Assembly: GCA_009773335.1 (NCBI GenBank)
Contig: WRPF01000013.1
Span: forward strand, 24,448-88,447
Direction: 5' to 3'
Origin: Caulobacteraceae bacterium
GTDB lineage: Bacteria > Pseudomonadota > Alphaproteobacteria > Caulobacterales > Aquidulcibacteraceae
Length of the DNA stretch: 64,000 bases
Positions 27,921 to 36,646 of this stretch are shown one piece after another. The notes under the pieces were generated by a model that ran no database searches, was not told where the DNA came from, and worked only from the letters and a program-made list of their open reading frames with translations. Each line of letters starts with the position of its first letter. Position 1 is the first letter of the stretch. The position numbers were made by a program, and so were the translations under genes.

Positions 27921-28526
27921 ATGATGACGGGCGCGATCCCTTCCGGCACGCGGATCAACCTGGAGAGCTCCGTTGTCCTGTTGATCGACGACAACCGGAT
28001 GTCTCTCGATATCCTGAATTCCGCGTTCATGGGATTTGGCGTCCGCGACAGGCTCCGCGTTGACAGCGTCGACGAGGCGAAGCGAACGCTCAAGTCCCGC
28101 AACGTCGATCTTGTTGTCGTTGAAGCGGGGATGCCAGAGGACTCAGCGTTCGCTTTCATGCGCTGGCTGCGTCATGAGGCGGCGGAACCCGTTTGCTACA
28201 CTCCGGTCGTCATGGTGCTCGGGCACACAACCCACAGCGGCGTCACCCGTGCGCGCGATGCCGGCGCGAATTTCGTTGTTGCGAAGCCAATCTCAGCCGG
28301 AACGCTGCTCAGCCGCGTCATCTGGATTGCGCGGGGGCGCCGAGCATTCCTGAAGGGCGACTCATTTGCAGGGCCTGACCGCCGATTCCACAATCTCGGC
28401 ATTCCCGCAGGGATTGACGGCCGTCGCGCGGAAGACCTCGGCATGGATCTGGGTGGTCCGGTCGATCCCAATCTCTCTCAATCGGAAGTGGACATGATGA
28501 TGAAGCCGATGAAGGTCGAGTTGTGA
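27921..28526 (+). CDS. CheYIII-like response regulator with C-terminal extension, copy 2
   Basis: 201 residues. Receiver domain with acidic pair Asp23-Asp24 (LIDDNRMS) and Lys (VAKPIS), but the acceptor position is Glu68 (VVVEAGMP). Glutamate there cannot be phosphorylated in the usual way and can mimic the charged state. The tail carries FAGPDRRFHN... DGRRAED... LSQSEVDMMMKPMKVEL, shared with the copy at 14922. That copy keeps the acceptor Asp but has lost one pocket Asp. Stop overlaps the GTG of the next gene. Confidence 0.88.
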   Translation: MMTGAIPSGTRINLESSVVLLIDDNRMSLDILNSAFMGFGVRDRLRVDSVDEAKRTLKSRNVDLVVVEAGMPEDSAFAFMRWLRHEAAEPVCYTPVVMVLGHTTHSGVTRARDAGANFVVAKPISAGTLLSRVIWIARGRRAFLKGDSFAGPDRRFHNLGIPAGIDGRRAEDLGMDLGGPVDPNLSQSEVDMMMKPMKVEL

Positions 28527-28972
28527 GCGGGATGCGCCGGGTTTATCCCAAACTCCGTCTCCACAACACCCTGCGTGATCCGCTCGGGATATCGGTCGAA
28601 CAGGCCGTCCAGAGAGCAACGTCCGAGATGGAGGCGTTCTCCGGCGAGGCCTTCGTGGTGGTCGACGCTGCGATCGCGAAGCTGCGGGAAATGTGTGCGC
28701 CAGGACAGGGTGAGCTCGATCCGTCGACGGTGTTCGATCAGGCGGAGCTCGTGGTCGATCTCGCGGGGCTCTATACGCCGCCATTGTGCCTGGCCGCGCA
28801 GAGCCTGTGCAACCTGGCGCAAAAGGCGATGCAAAGCGGATCGATCGATCGCGGCGCCGTGTCTGTGCATGTTGAAACGCTACTGTTGCTGCGATCCATG
28901 GACGGCAAGGAGAGTCCGACGACAAGGGCCATCATCGACGGTCTTGTCGCAGTCGTCGCGAAGGCGCGCTGA
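28523..28972 (+). CDS. CheE-like chemotaxis-associated protein, copy 2
   Basis: 149 residues from GTG (GTGA overlap). Helical, no membrane segment; MRRVYPKLRLHNTLRDPLG at the start and LAAQSLCNLAQKAM in the middle correspond to the copy at 15524. Last gene of the complete che operon, the cheE position in Caulobacter. Biochemical function not evident. Confidence 0.8.
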   Translation: MSGMRRVYPKLRLHNTLRDPLGISVEQAVQRATSEMEAFSGEAFVVVDAAIAKLREMCAPGQGELDPSTVFDQAELVVDLAGLYTPPLCLAAQSLCNLAQKAMQSGSIDRGAVSVHVETLLLLRSMDGKESPTTRAIIDGLVAVVAKAR

Positions 28973-29073
28973 AGCGCACCAGTCCGCTTCCGCCCCCCCC
29001 CCGATCCGCTGCGATCAGGCTTGACGCTTCGCGGCCGCCTCGCGCATGTCAGCGTGAGCGAGAGGATGCGCGC

Positions 29074-29595
29074 ATGGTACAGAACTGGAAGGAAGTCGGG
29101 CCGCAGCGGTTCCGCGAGACATTCGGACGGTACTTCGAGGACTTCACGGTTGGCGATGTCTACGAGCATCGCCCCGGAAAGACGGTGACCGAGTACGACA
29201 ATCACCTTTTCACGCTGCTGACGCTCAATACACACCCGATCCATTTCGACGCGGAGTATGCGGCGGGATCCGAGTTCAAGCGCAATCTCGTCGTTTCCAC
29301 CTACACGTTGTCGCTGCTCATCGGCATGAGTGTGACCGACTGCAGCCAGAAGGCGATCGCAAACCTCGGCATGGACAACGTGAAGTTCGCATCTCCCGTG
29401 TTCGCGGGGGATACGCTGTATGCGGAAAGCGAAGTTCTGGCCAAGCGTGAGAGCGCCACCCGTCCGGGGCAGGGCGTCGTCACGATACGTACCCAGGGCA
29501 AAAATCAGCGCGGCGAGACAGTGTGCACATTCGAGCGGAACATGCTGATTCCCGCGCGTGGACACGCGGTGGAAGACAAGGTGGACAACTACTGA
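29074..29595 (+). CDS. MaoC-family (hot-dog fold) hydratase
   Basis: 173 residues. MaoC-like fold with the hydratase segment TEYDNHLFTLLTLNTHPIHFD, carrying the Asp/Asn-His pair typical of enoyl-CoA or mesaconyl-CoA hydratases, and the second strand set NVKFASPVFAGDTLYAESEV. It acts on acyl-CoA thioesters in the cytoplasm; the exact substrate is not decided by the sequence or by neighbours. Its stop overlaps by a few bases the end of the convergent EamA gene. A run of ten C (28993-29002) lies in the short upstream region. Confidence 0.88.
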   Translation: MVQNWKEVGPQRFRETFGRYFEDFTVGDVYEHRPGKTVTEYDNHLFTLLTLNTHPIHFDAEYAAGSEFKRNLVVSTYTLSLLIGMSVTDCSQKAIANLGMDNVKFASPVFAGDTLYAESEVLAKRESATRPGQGVVTIRTQGKNQRGETVCTFERNMLIPARGHAVEDKVDNY

Positions 29596-30491
29596 ATACG
29601 ACGCCGCGGTGTTCGTTTGCTGATGATCGGCCACAGGAGATTGAGCGCCAGTCCGGTCATGACGAGACCTGTGGCGACGATTTTCCAGGCGGGCATCTGT
29701 TCACCCAGTACAAGTGCGGACGCCCCCATGCCGAACACAGGAACAAGCAACGCCATGGGCGTGACAATCGACGCGGGATAGCGCGCCAGCAGCCAACCCC
29801 ACGCCGTGTAGCCGAACATTGTGTTGCCGGCGGACTGCCACAACACTGCCGCCCAGGTCGTCGCGTCAGCGTCGCTCACCCCGTGCACCATGGCAGGCCA
29901 GCCTTCAAAGATGATCGACAAGAGCAGTAACGGCGGCACGGAGAAGAGCCCCGCCCACACGACATACGACAGCATGTTCGTCGGCTGCCCCGCGCGCGCG
30001 ACGAGATTTCCGCCGGCCCAGCTCAGCGCCGCCATCAGCACCAGTCCGATCCCCAGCGGCGTGGAGCTGCCGTCGGTGCGCAGAAAGATGATTGCCAGTC
30101 CCGCCGTCGCGATCGCAAGCGCATACAGCTGGTAGGCGCGCACGCGCTCTCCCGAGAGGCGCATGGAAAATGCGATGGTGAAGAAGATCTGCGTCTGCAC
30201 GATCAGTGACGCGAGCCCCGGCGTTATGTCGCTCTTCATCGCGAGAAAGAGCAGTCCGAACTGGCCCGCGCCGATCAGGATGCCGTACGCGGCGAGATTG
30301 CTCCACGGCGCCGCGGGTCGCTTGAGGAACAGCGCGAGCGGGAAGAACACGAACGCGAACCGCAGCGTCGCCAGCAACAGCGGCGGCAGATGTTGCAGCG
30401 CGATCTTGATGACGACAAAATTCGTCCCCCACACGGCCATGACCGCGACGGCCAGCAAGAGGTGAGGCCACGAGAGAGCGGAGGATTGCAT
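29589..30491 (-). CDS. EamA-family (DMT) transporter
   Basis: About 300 residues with ten predicted membrane helices in two EamA repeats (VMAVWGTNFVVIKIALQHLPP in the first; a second repeat beginning near GIGLVLMAALSWAGGNLVAR). Such proteins export amino acids or other metabolites, or are drug/metabolite exporters. I chose the ATG just before the first helix; another in-frame ATG at 30524 gives 11 more residues. Divergent from the aminotransferase at 30612, which may hint at an amino-acid-related substrate, but this is inference. Confidence 0.9.
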   Translation of the reverse strand: MQSSALSWPHLLLAVAVMAVWGTNFVVIKIALQHLPPLLLATLRFAFVFFPLALFLKRPAAPWSNLAAYGILIGAGQFGLLFLAMKSDITPGLASLIVQTQIFFTIAFSMRLSGERVRAYQLYALAIATAGLAIIFLRTDGSSTPLGIGLVLMAALSWAGGNLVARAGQPTNMLSYVVWAGLFSVPPLLLLSIIFEGWPAMVHGVSDADATTWAAVLWQSAGNTMFGYTAWGWLLARYPASIVTPMALLVPVFGMGASALVLGEQMPAWKIVATGLVMTGLALNLLWPIISKRTPRRRIQ

Positions 30492-30611
30492 GGAGACGAG
30501 CCAAGATAGCGCCTTCACACGCATCTGTCGATTGGTCCCGGTCCGGCGGATGTCGTCGCGCCGCCGCTTTCCGGGGCTTGCATCCTGCGTCGGGTCCCGC
30601 AAGCTGGCGGT

Positions 30612-31769
30612 ATGAACCCGCTTTACTCGGCATTGCCGACAACCATCTTCGACATCATGTCCGGGCTCGCGCGGGAGACGGGCGCGGTCAATCTCGGGCA
30701 GGGGTTCCCGGAGGACGACGGTCCTCTGGACGTGCGCGAGGCCGCCGCTGCGGCCATTCTCGCAGGGCCGAACCAGTATCCCCCCATGCGTGGTTTGCCC
30801 GCCTTGCGCGAGGCGGTCGCGGAACACTACGGCCGTCTCGGCGGCGTTTCCCTCGACTGGCGGACCGAGATCACGATCACGTCCGGGGCGACTGAAGCCA
30901 TCGCAGCCGCGCTTCTCGCCGTGGTTTCGCCGGGCGACGAGGTCGTGGTGTTCGAGCCGATGTATGATGCCTACGCGCCGCTCATTCGCCGGGCGGGCGG
31001 TACGCCAACGGCAGTGCGCCTCGTCCCGCCGATGTGGACAGCGACGGACGACCAGATTGCGGCGGCATTCACGCCGCGCACGCGCGCGGTCGTTCTGAAT
31101 ACGCCACTCAATCCGACGGCGAGCGTCTTTGATGACGCGATGCTCGCGCGCATTGCACATCTCTGTGTGGCGCATGACGTGATCGCGATCAGCGATGAGG
31201 TGTGGGAGCATGTCGTGCTCGACGGCGCACAGCACCAATCCATGTTGTCCGCGCCCGGTATGCGGGACCGCACGATCAAGATCGGATCGGCCGGCAAGAT
31301 TTTCGGGATGACGGGCTGGAAGGTCGGATTTGTCTGCGCCGCGCCTGCGCTGACGGAAGCCGTGGCCAGGGCGCACCAGTTCCTGACATTTACAACGCCG
31401 CCGCACCTCCAGTCGGCCGTCGCCTTTGGTCTTGGCAAGGACGCCGCTCATTTCGATGCGATGCGCGAAGGGTATGGGAGATCGAAGGCCCGTCTCGAAC
31501 TCGGACTGGCGGCGGAGGGGTTCGTGACGCTGCCGTGCGCCGGCACCTACTTCCTGAATATTGATCTCGTGGGATCGGGGATTGCGCTCGCGGATGCGGA
31601 GTTTGCCTTACGTGCCGTCAAGGAGGCCGGCGTCGCCGTCATCCCGCTTTCGGCGTTCTACGAGCACGCCGGCGAGGGGCGGTTCGTGCGCCTGTGCTTT
31701 GCCAAGCGCGACGAAACACTTGATCGCGGGATCGAAGCGCTGGCGAAAGCGCGCGGTCTGTTCGCCTAG
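30612..31769 (+). CDS. Class I/II PLP-dependent aminotransferase
   Basis: 385 residues. Fold-type I aminotransferase with ITSGATEAIAAAL near residue 95, LNTPLNPTASVFD (cofactor-binding Asn-Pro), SDEVWEHVV, the Schiff-base Lys in SAGKIFGMTGWKVGF and the C-terminal Arg (FVRLCFAK). The closest groups by motif are methionine/aromatic or kynurenine-type aminotransferases (YbdL-like); substrate not resolved. The EamA transporter is encoded divergently. Confidence 0.93.
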   Translation: MNPLYSALPTTIFDIMSGLARETGAVNLGQGFPEDDGPLDVREAAAAAILAGPNQYPPMRGLPALREAVAEHYGRLGGVSLDWRTEITITSGATEAIAAALLAVVSPGDEVVVFEPMYDAYAPLIRRAGGTPTAVRLVPPMWTATDDQIAAAFTPRTRAVVLNTPLNPTASVFDDAMLARIAHLCVAHDVIAISDEVWEHVVLDGAQHQSMLSAPGMRDRTIKIGSAGKIFGMTGWKVGFVCAAPALTEAVARAHQFLTFTTPPHLQSAVAFGLGKDAAHFDAMREGYGRSKARLELGLAAEGFVTLPCAGTYFLNIDLVGSGIALADAEFALRAVKEAGVAVIPLSAFYEHAGEGRFVRLCFAKRDETLDRGIEALAKARGLFA

Positions 31770-31832
31770 AATAACCCCGGGCCGGCCGTACACGGTCGTC
31801 TCCCGACAAGTTGTTCCAGAATACAGGTTGGA

Positions 31833-31847
31833 CCGCCTTCCTGGCGG
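31833..31847. terminator. Small inverted repeat between convergent genes
   Basis: CCGCC-TTCCT-GGCGG between the aminotransferase stop and the end of the GST gene. Short stem with no T run, so a weak terminator at best. Confidence 0.25.
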
Positions 31848-31877
31848 GCAACACGATTTCACTTGGCCTGAAGCGGT

Positions 31878-32498
31878 CTAACCTTTCTGCTTTGCCATCG
31901 CACGCTGGAACGCGGGGCGCAGCCGTAGGCGTTCCAGGTAAGCCCGCGACAGCGGTGGAATGCGATCCATGAGCGGCGCTAGCGAGTCCGCAAGATGCAG
32001 CGCGTAGGCGATGCAGATGTCGGCGATGGTAAACCGTCCGCCGACAAGAAACTCCCGGTCCGCCAACGCCGCTTCAACGGCCTTGAGGCGACCGAGAAAC
32101 CATTTCCCGTAGTCTTCCGCCGCTTGCGGCAGGCGTCGTTCCTCCGGCTCCAGTCGTGTGTATCGCAGTACGATTGTCTGCGGAAATGTCAGCGTCGCAT
32201 CGCTGAAGAAGAGCCAGTTGAGATAGGCGGCGTAGTCCGCCTCCTGAGTCGTGATTTCAAGCGGCGTTGGACCATATTTCGCAACCAGATAGGCGCAGAT
32301 ACCGGATGACTCCGTCATCCTTGCATCGCCGTCGATGAAGAAGGGGATCGTTCCCAGCGGGTTGATCGCAAGATATTCCTTCGCCAGCACGCGCGGCGGA
32401 AACGGCAACAACTTGAGATCGTAGTCGAGACCCATCTCTTCGAGCGCCCAGAGAGGGCGCAGCGAACGCGCATCGGCGCAGTGGTAGAGCGTGATCAC
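31878..32498 (-). CDS. Glutathione S-transferase family protein
   Basis: 206 residues from GTG. Thioredoxin-like N-terminal domain (ITLYHCADARSLRPLWALEEM, then NPLGTIPFFIDGDARMTESSGICAYL with the cis-Pro and the SNAIL-like Glu-Ser glutathione motif). A helical C-terminal domain has FLVGGRFTIADICIAYALHLA, where the conserved folding motif Asp is present. It probably conjugates or binds glutathione; no substrate can be named. Single gene, convergent with the aminotransferase. Confidence 0.92.
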   Translation of the reverse strand: MITLYHCADARSLRPLWALEEMGLDYDLKLLPFPPRVLAKEYLAINPLGTIPFFIDGDARMTESSGICAYLVAKYGPTPLEITTQEADYAAYLNWLFFSDATLTFPQTIVLRYTRLEPEERRLPQAAEDYGKWFLGRLKAVEAALADREFLVGGRFTIADICIAYALHLADSLAPLMDRIPPLSRAYLERLRLRPAFQRAMAKQKG

Positions 32499-32557
32499 GG
32501 GTCTCTCCTCTTTTCCCCACCATGCAGGGACGGGGAGTCCGGTTCAATACGGTCTTC

Positions 32558-35500
32558 TCAATACTCGCGCCGCCAGCGGATGGAGAGACGGCGATCTCCA
32601 TTGGGCTGGAACGCGGAGATCAGGAAGAGCTGAGGCCGCATACGCCACTCCACCTGCGTCTCTGTTTCGCCGATGCCGGTGCGCGCCACTTCGAGATAGA
32701 CATCGCGCGTCAGATACTTGCCGCCGGCCACGCGCAGGCCAACGCCGGTTTCCCTGACATCGAGGCGGTCGAGGCCCACAAGATCGCGGGCCGCGCCCGC
32801 GATGTCGAGCGAAGCCTGACCGGCCAGTTGCGCGAGGGAAGTTGCGAGTTGCGCCGCCTCAAGCGCGGAGAGGTCCTGCGACGCACGTCCGAACAACGCC
32901 TGCGGCAGGATTTCGTCCTGTGGCAACGCGGGAGTGCTGGAAAGTTCTATCGCAGGATCGCCCACAGGCCCGCTCAGCACGATGCGCGCGGTGATTTCGG
33001 GTGAGGACATCTCCGCCGCGAGATTGATCAGCGCCTCCTCCGGCGCGCCATTGAAGCGTATCAGGCCGCTTTGCGCATCGAACACGCGGCCGGCGAGCGT
33101 GAAGCGTCCGCGGATGAGGCGGGCTTCGCCAAACAGGCGCGGCGCGGTCGAAGTCCCTCTTACGCGCAAATCGAGCGACCATTCCGAATCGAGTCCGCGA
33201 TCACGCACGAAGACACGTCCCGGCGCACGCACGCGCAAATCCAGCGAAGCGCGGGCAACCTCGTTCCTGGGACTCCCCGGCGTTTCCCCATCTTGTTCGC
33301 CCGGGCGGTTGATCTCGATTACGTCGAGTTGCGGAATACCTGCGTTGGCGCGGGGTGTCGAAAGCGTCGCCTCGCGCACGTTGAGATCGCCGCTCAGGGT
33401 CATCTCGTCGACCGTCCATTTGAGCGCAAGCGGGCCGCTGACGACCGCCTTTGCGTCAGGGCGATTGAGTATCTGGATGTCGTTGGCGACAATCGCCACC
33501 TCGCCGTCCTTCAGGCCGCGTGCTTGCCCAGTTCCCGTCAGCGTGCCGGTACGCAGGTCCCGCGCGGCAAACTGCTCCAGGCGTGCACCGCTATCGTTGA
33601 AACTCACACGGGCCGACATGTCGCGCATCTCGATGCCTGTCTGGCGATCGGAAAAGCGCCCGCCAGCAAGCGAAAAGCCGCCTTCTCCCGAAAGCGTCCC
33701 CACAGCGAAGCGCACGTCGCCGGCGCCCTCGAACTGGCCAGCGAGGTTCTGGTCCAGCGAACCGACCAGTCCCCACAGCGCATCGGCAGGCCCGCGCGCG
33801 CGCCAGGTGGCGCGGCCTTCTCCCGCAAGCGCGATGCGCATGGGGCGTGCGCGGGCGGAGACAGGCGCGCGGGCGTCGAACGCGCCGTCCAGTCCGTTGC
33901 GCGAGCTGGCTGTGCCAGAGACCGTCATGGACCCGTTGGCGATCCGTCCCGTAAGTTGCAGCGACAGCGGATCTCGCGTGCGCCGAACAAGCAATGCATC
34001 CGTCAGCGCAATGTCCACCGCGCCGTCGAGGCTGTTGTCGCCGCCGCTGAGCGAGATCGTTCCGGTCGCCCGGCCTGTCGCGCGTTCGCCCATCAGATCG
34101 AGCACAGGACCGATAGGTGCATTGTCCACCACGGCGTTGAACTGCAGCCTGTCGCGCTCATCCTTCAGTGTCGCTCGCAGCACGCCGTCACCCAGCGCGA
34201 ATACGCCGCTGGCGTTCATTGCATTGGGGGCGAGCGACAGCACGAAGGGCTCGCGCGTCTTCACAGTCGAACCGTTGATGCTTCCGGCGCCTTCGATCTG
34301 GATCAATGTCGTATCTCTCGCGCGATCAACGCTTGCGGTGAGATCGAAGAGGACTGGCGCACCGGACGCGGCGCCTCGCAGGGTTCCATGAAGCTTGATA
34401 GCGTCGAGCGGCCCGGAGGCTTCGGCATCGAGGCGAGAGAGCGCAAGCGCACCTATGCGTCCGCTGGTGATGCGCGCCGAAGCGGAGAGCATCGCCGCAC
34501 CCGATTGCGCGGGCCTGAGCGTCGCCGTACCGGTGACGCGACCCGTCAGCGGGGCGGCGAGTTTGTCCGTTCGTCCGCTGAACGTCACATCGAGCGTAGG
34601 ACCTGCAGCGGTGAATGACGCAGCGCCGGTGGCGACGAGACCTGCCGCGTGAATGTCGAGGTCCGAGAGCGTCAGCTGCTCGCGGTCACTCGCGAGCAAG
34701 GCGGTCGCAGTCGCAGGCTCACCCGCGACTGCGCCTTCGATCCTGATCGTTCCCTCGCGTCCCCGGGCGGCGGGAGCGAATGCGAGCGTGACGACGGGAT
34801 GTTCTATCGCGAGCCCGGCGACGTCGATCTGACTCAGGCGTGCTGTGGTTGCGACCGTCGGATTTTCGAGGCGTCCCGTGATCGCACCAGTCGCATCCGC
34901 GACGCCATCGAACTCGGCGCCGCCAAGGCGTATGGGGCCCGTCGCCGAGGTCTCGAACGAAAGGGTCGCCTGGCCGTGATCGATGCGACCGAATGCGGCC
35001 GCCCGCAGTTTTGGAGCGCTTACGGATATGCGCCGCACGTCAATGAGGCCGCCGCGAAGGGCGAGCGTGGCGTCGAGCGACGGCGCCGCGCCGAGCATCT
35101 GGTCGAGCGGCTGAAGCGTCGTTGAAAAACGCCGCGTCTTCGCGTCCACGGTCACGATCGTGGGGCCTGAGCCGCCACCTGCCGCCGTCCATGTTCCGCT
35201 GGCTTCGCCACGGACATGAGGATCGAAGGCTTCAAGGCGCGTCGTGCGCCACACGCCCCGCAATCCGCGCGCGTCGTCGCCGAGCACGCCGTCGCCCAGA
35301 ACGTCGATCGCGCTCGACTTCAGCCGCGCTTCGCGGACGGAAATGCGCCTGGACTGGCGATCGTATCTTCCCCGAAACACGAGGTGTCCGTCCTTTGCGA
35401 GGCGGTCGACAATCTCCGCGCCGGTTGCTTCGGCGAGTGTCAGGTCGGATTCCAGATCGAGAAGTCCGCGCGATGCACGCAGACGCACGTCGCCTGCGAA

Positions 35501-36646
35501 GTTCGCGCGCATAGCCGCAATGCGAACGCCAGTTCCCGTCGCGCGACCGGAAAGGGTCTGCATATCGTCGTCGGATTCGAGTACGCCCTCGAAGCGCGCG
35601 GCGCCGCTGGCGATGTTGTGCGTGAGGCGATCGAGGCGGCTTGCCGTGACGATAACGGCAGTGCTTCCGTGCGGACGCCAATCGTCGCCCAGCGCGCCAC
35701 GGGCTTCCACCATCGCATCCTGAGCCTTTGCGGTGACCGCGAATGTGGGTCGCGCGCCGCGAACGCCTTCGCCATCGATGCGGATTGCGCCGCCAGTGCG
35801 AGAGACGACGTCGACGAAGGCGGGCGCGAGGTCAAGACGGATGTCGGCGCCGGTGGACCAGCTCTCGTGCCGCCAGCCGAATGTCGCCACAACAATCGGC
35901 TGGTCGCCGATCCGGGCATCAAGCACGCCGGCTCCGGCGGTTTCGTCGCCGTCGGCCTTTGCAGCTACATGCAGTTCGTGCTCGCTCTTCAGCGCCGCTG
36001 CAAAGAACCCGTCCTTCGGACCGTCGAGCGCAGCTTCCAGATGGATCGCCTGCTTGCGCTGCAGGTTGATGCGCAGGGTGTCGCCCGCGGCGTCGAGGCG
36101 GCGCAGATCCACCAGGGCGCGATCGATCCGCGCCCCACGCGCCGCAAAGTTCGCGTCGAGCGAAAACGCGGCCGCTTCGCCGAAAACCGTCGCGTCGACG
36201 TCGATACGCCTCACCTGCAACGCCTCGAGATCGACATCGATGCTGCGACCGGGTGGTCTGGCGGGCGTGAGTTTCGGGTTGCGGAAAAAGTGTATCGCGC
36301 CAGCCGACACCTGGCGCACAGCTGCTTCGCGCGTGAGCAGGCGCAACGGCTCCCAGCCCACTGCCAGATCCGTCGCCTCCACCCAGACTCCCCCAGCGTC
36401 GCTCAGGGTTGCTCGGGCGACACGCAAATCGCCAAGGCCGCTTCCGCTCACGCCTTCAAGATGCAGAACCCCGAGACGCCACACGGCGCGTCCTTCGGCC
36501 AGCCGTGAAACGAGAAAAGGGCCTCCGGGGCCCAACACCCATGCGAATGCTCCGGTCGTCAGCACGACAGCCCCCGCCGACGCGTAGAGCAATCGCCGGC
36601 GCAGGCGCCCGACGCGCGATGGAAAGGGGATGCGCGGGTCCGTCAA
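32558..36646 (-). CDS. tamB: Translocation/assembly module protein TamB
   Basis: 1362 residues. One N-terminal membrane anchor (about 14-32), then a very long beta-rich periplasmic region with repeated strand patterns, and a C-terminal DUF490 (TamB) domain ending RRLSIRWRREY. TamB spans the periplasm and works with TamA in outer-membrane protein insertion or lipid transfer. It begins with a TTG that overlaps the tamA stop (TTGA). Long open frames on the opposite strand here are shadows of this gene. Confidence 0.93.
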   Translation of the reverse strand: MTDPRIPFPSRVGRLRRRLLYASAGAVVLTTGAFAWVLGPGGPFLVSRLAEGRAVWRLGVLHLEGVSGSGLGDLRVARATLSDAGGVWVEATDLAVGWEPLRLLTREAAVRQVSAGAIHFFRNPKLTPARPPGRSIDVDLEALQVRRIDVDATVFGEAAAFSLDANFAARGARIDRALVDLRRLDAAGDTLRINLQRKQAIHLEAALDGPKDGFFAAALKSEHELHVAAKADGDETAGAGVLDARIGDQPIVVATFGWRHESWSTGADIRLDLAPAFVDVVSRTGGAIRIDGEGVRGARPTFAVTAKAQDAMVEARGALGDDWRPHGSTAVIVTASRLDRLTHNIASGAARFEGVLESDDDMQTLSGRATGTGVRIAAMRANFAGDVRLRASRGLLDLESDLTLAEATGAEIVDRLAKDGHLVFRGRYDRQSRRISVREARLKSSAIDVLGDGVLGDDARGLRGVWRTTRLEAFDPHVRGEASGTWTAAGGGSGPTIVTVDAKTRRFSTTLQPLDQMLGAAPSLDATLALRGGLIDVRRISVSAPKLRAAAFGRIDHGQATLSFETSATGPIRLGGAEFDGVADATGAITGRLENPTVATTARLSQIDVAGLAIEHPVVTLAFAPAARGREGTIRIEGAVAGEPATATALLASDREQLTLSDLDIHAAGLVATGAASFTAAGPTLDVTFSGRTDKLAAPLTGRVTGTATLRPAQSGAAMLSASARITSGRIGALALSRLDAEASGPLDAIKLHGTLRGAASGAPVLFDLTASVDRARDTTLIQIEGAGSINGSTVKTREPFVLSLAPNAMNASGVFALGDGVLRATLKDERDRLQFNAVVDNAPIGPVLDLMGERATGRATGTISLSGGDNSLDGAVDIALTDALLVRRTRDPLSLQLTGRIANGSMTVSGTASSRNGLDGAFDARAPVSARARPMRIALAGEGRATWRARGPADALWGLVGSLDQNLAGQFEGAGDVRFAVGTLSGEGGFSLAGGRFSDRQTGIEMRDMSARVSFNDSGARLEQFAARDLRTGTLTGTGQARGLKDGEVAIVANDIQILNRPDAKAVVSGPLALKWTVDEMTLSGDLNVREATLSTPRANAGIPQLDVIEINRPGEQDGETPGSPRNEVARASLDLRVRAPGRVFVRDRGLDSEWSLDLRVRGTSTAPRLFGEARLIRGRFTLAGRVFDAQSGLIRFNGAPEEALINLAAEMSSPEITARIVLSGPVGDPAIELSSTPALPQDEILPQALFGRASQDLSALEAAQLATSLAQLAGQASLDIAGAARDLVGLDRLDVRETGVGLRVAGGKYLTRDVYLEVARTGIGETETQVEWRMRPQLFLISAFQPNGDRRLSIRWRREY

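Noticed and set aside
32934..36508. Several long plus-strand frames (485, 515 and 430 codons) within tamB
   Set aside because: Anti-sense frames in a GC-rich gene; low-complexity Ser/Arg/Ala products, no ribosome sites, tamB itself is well supported.
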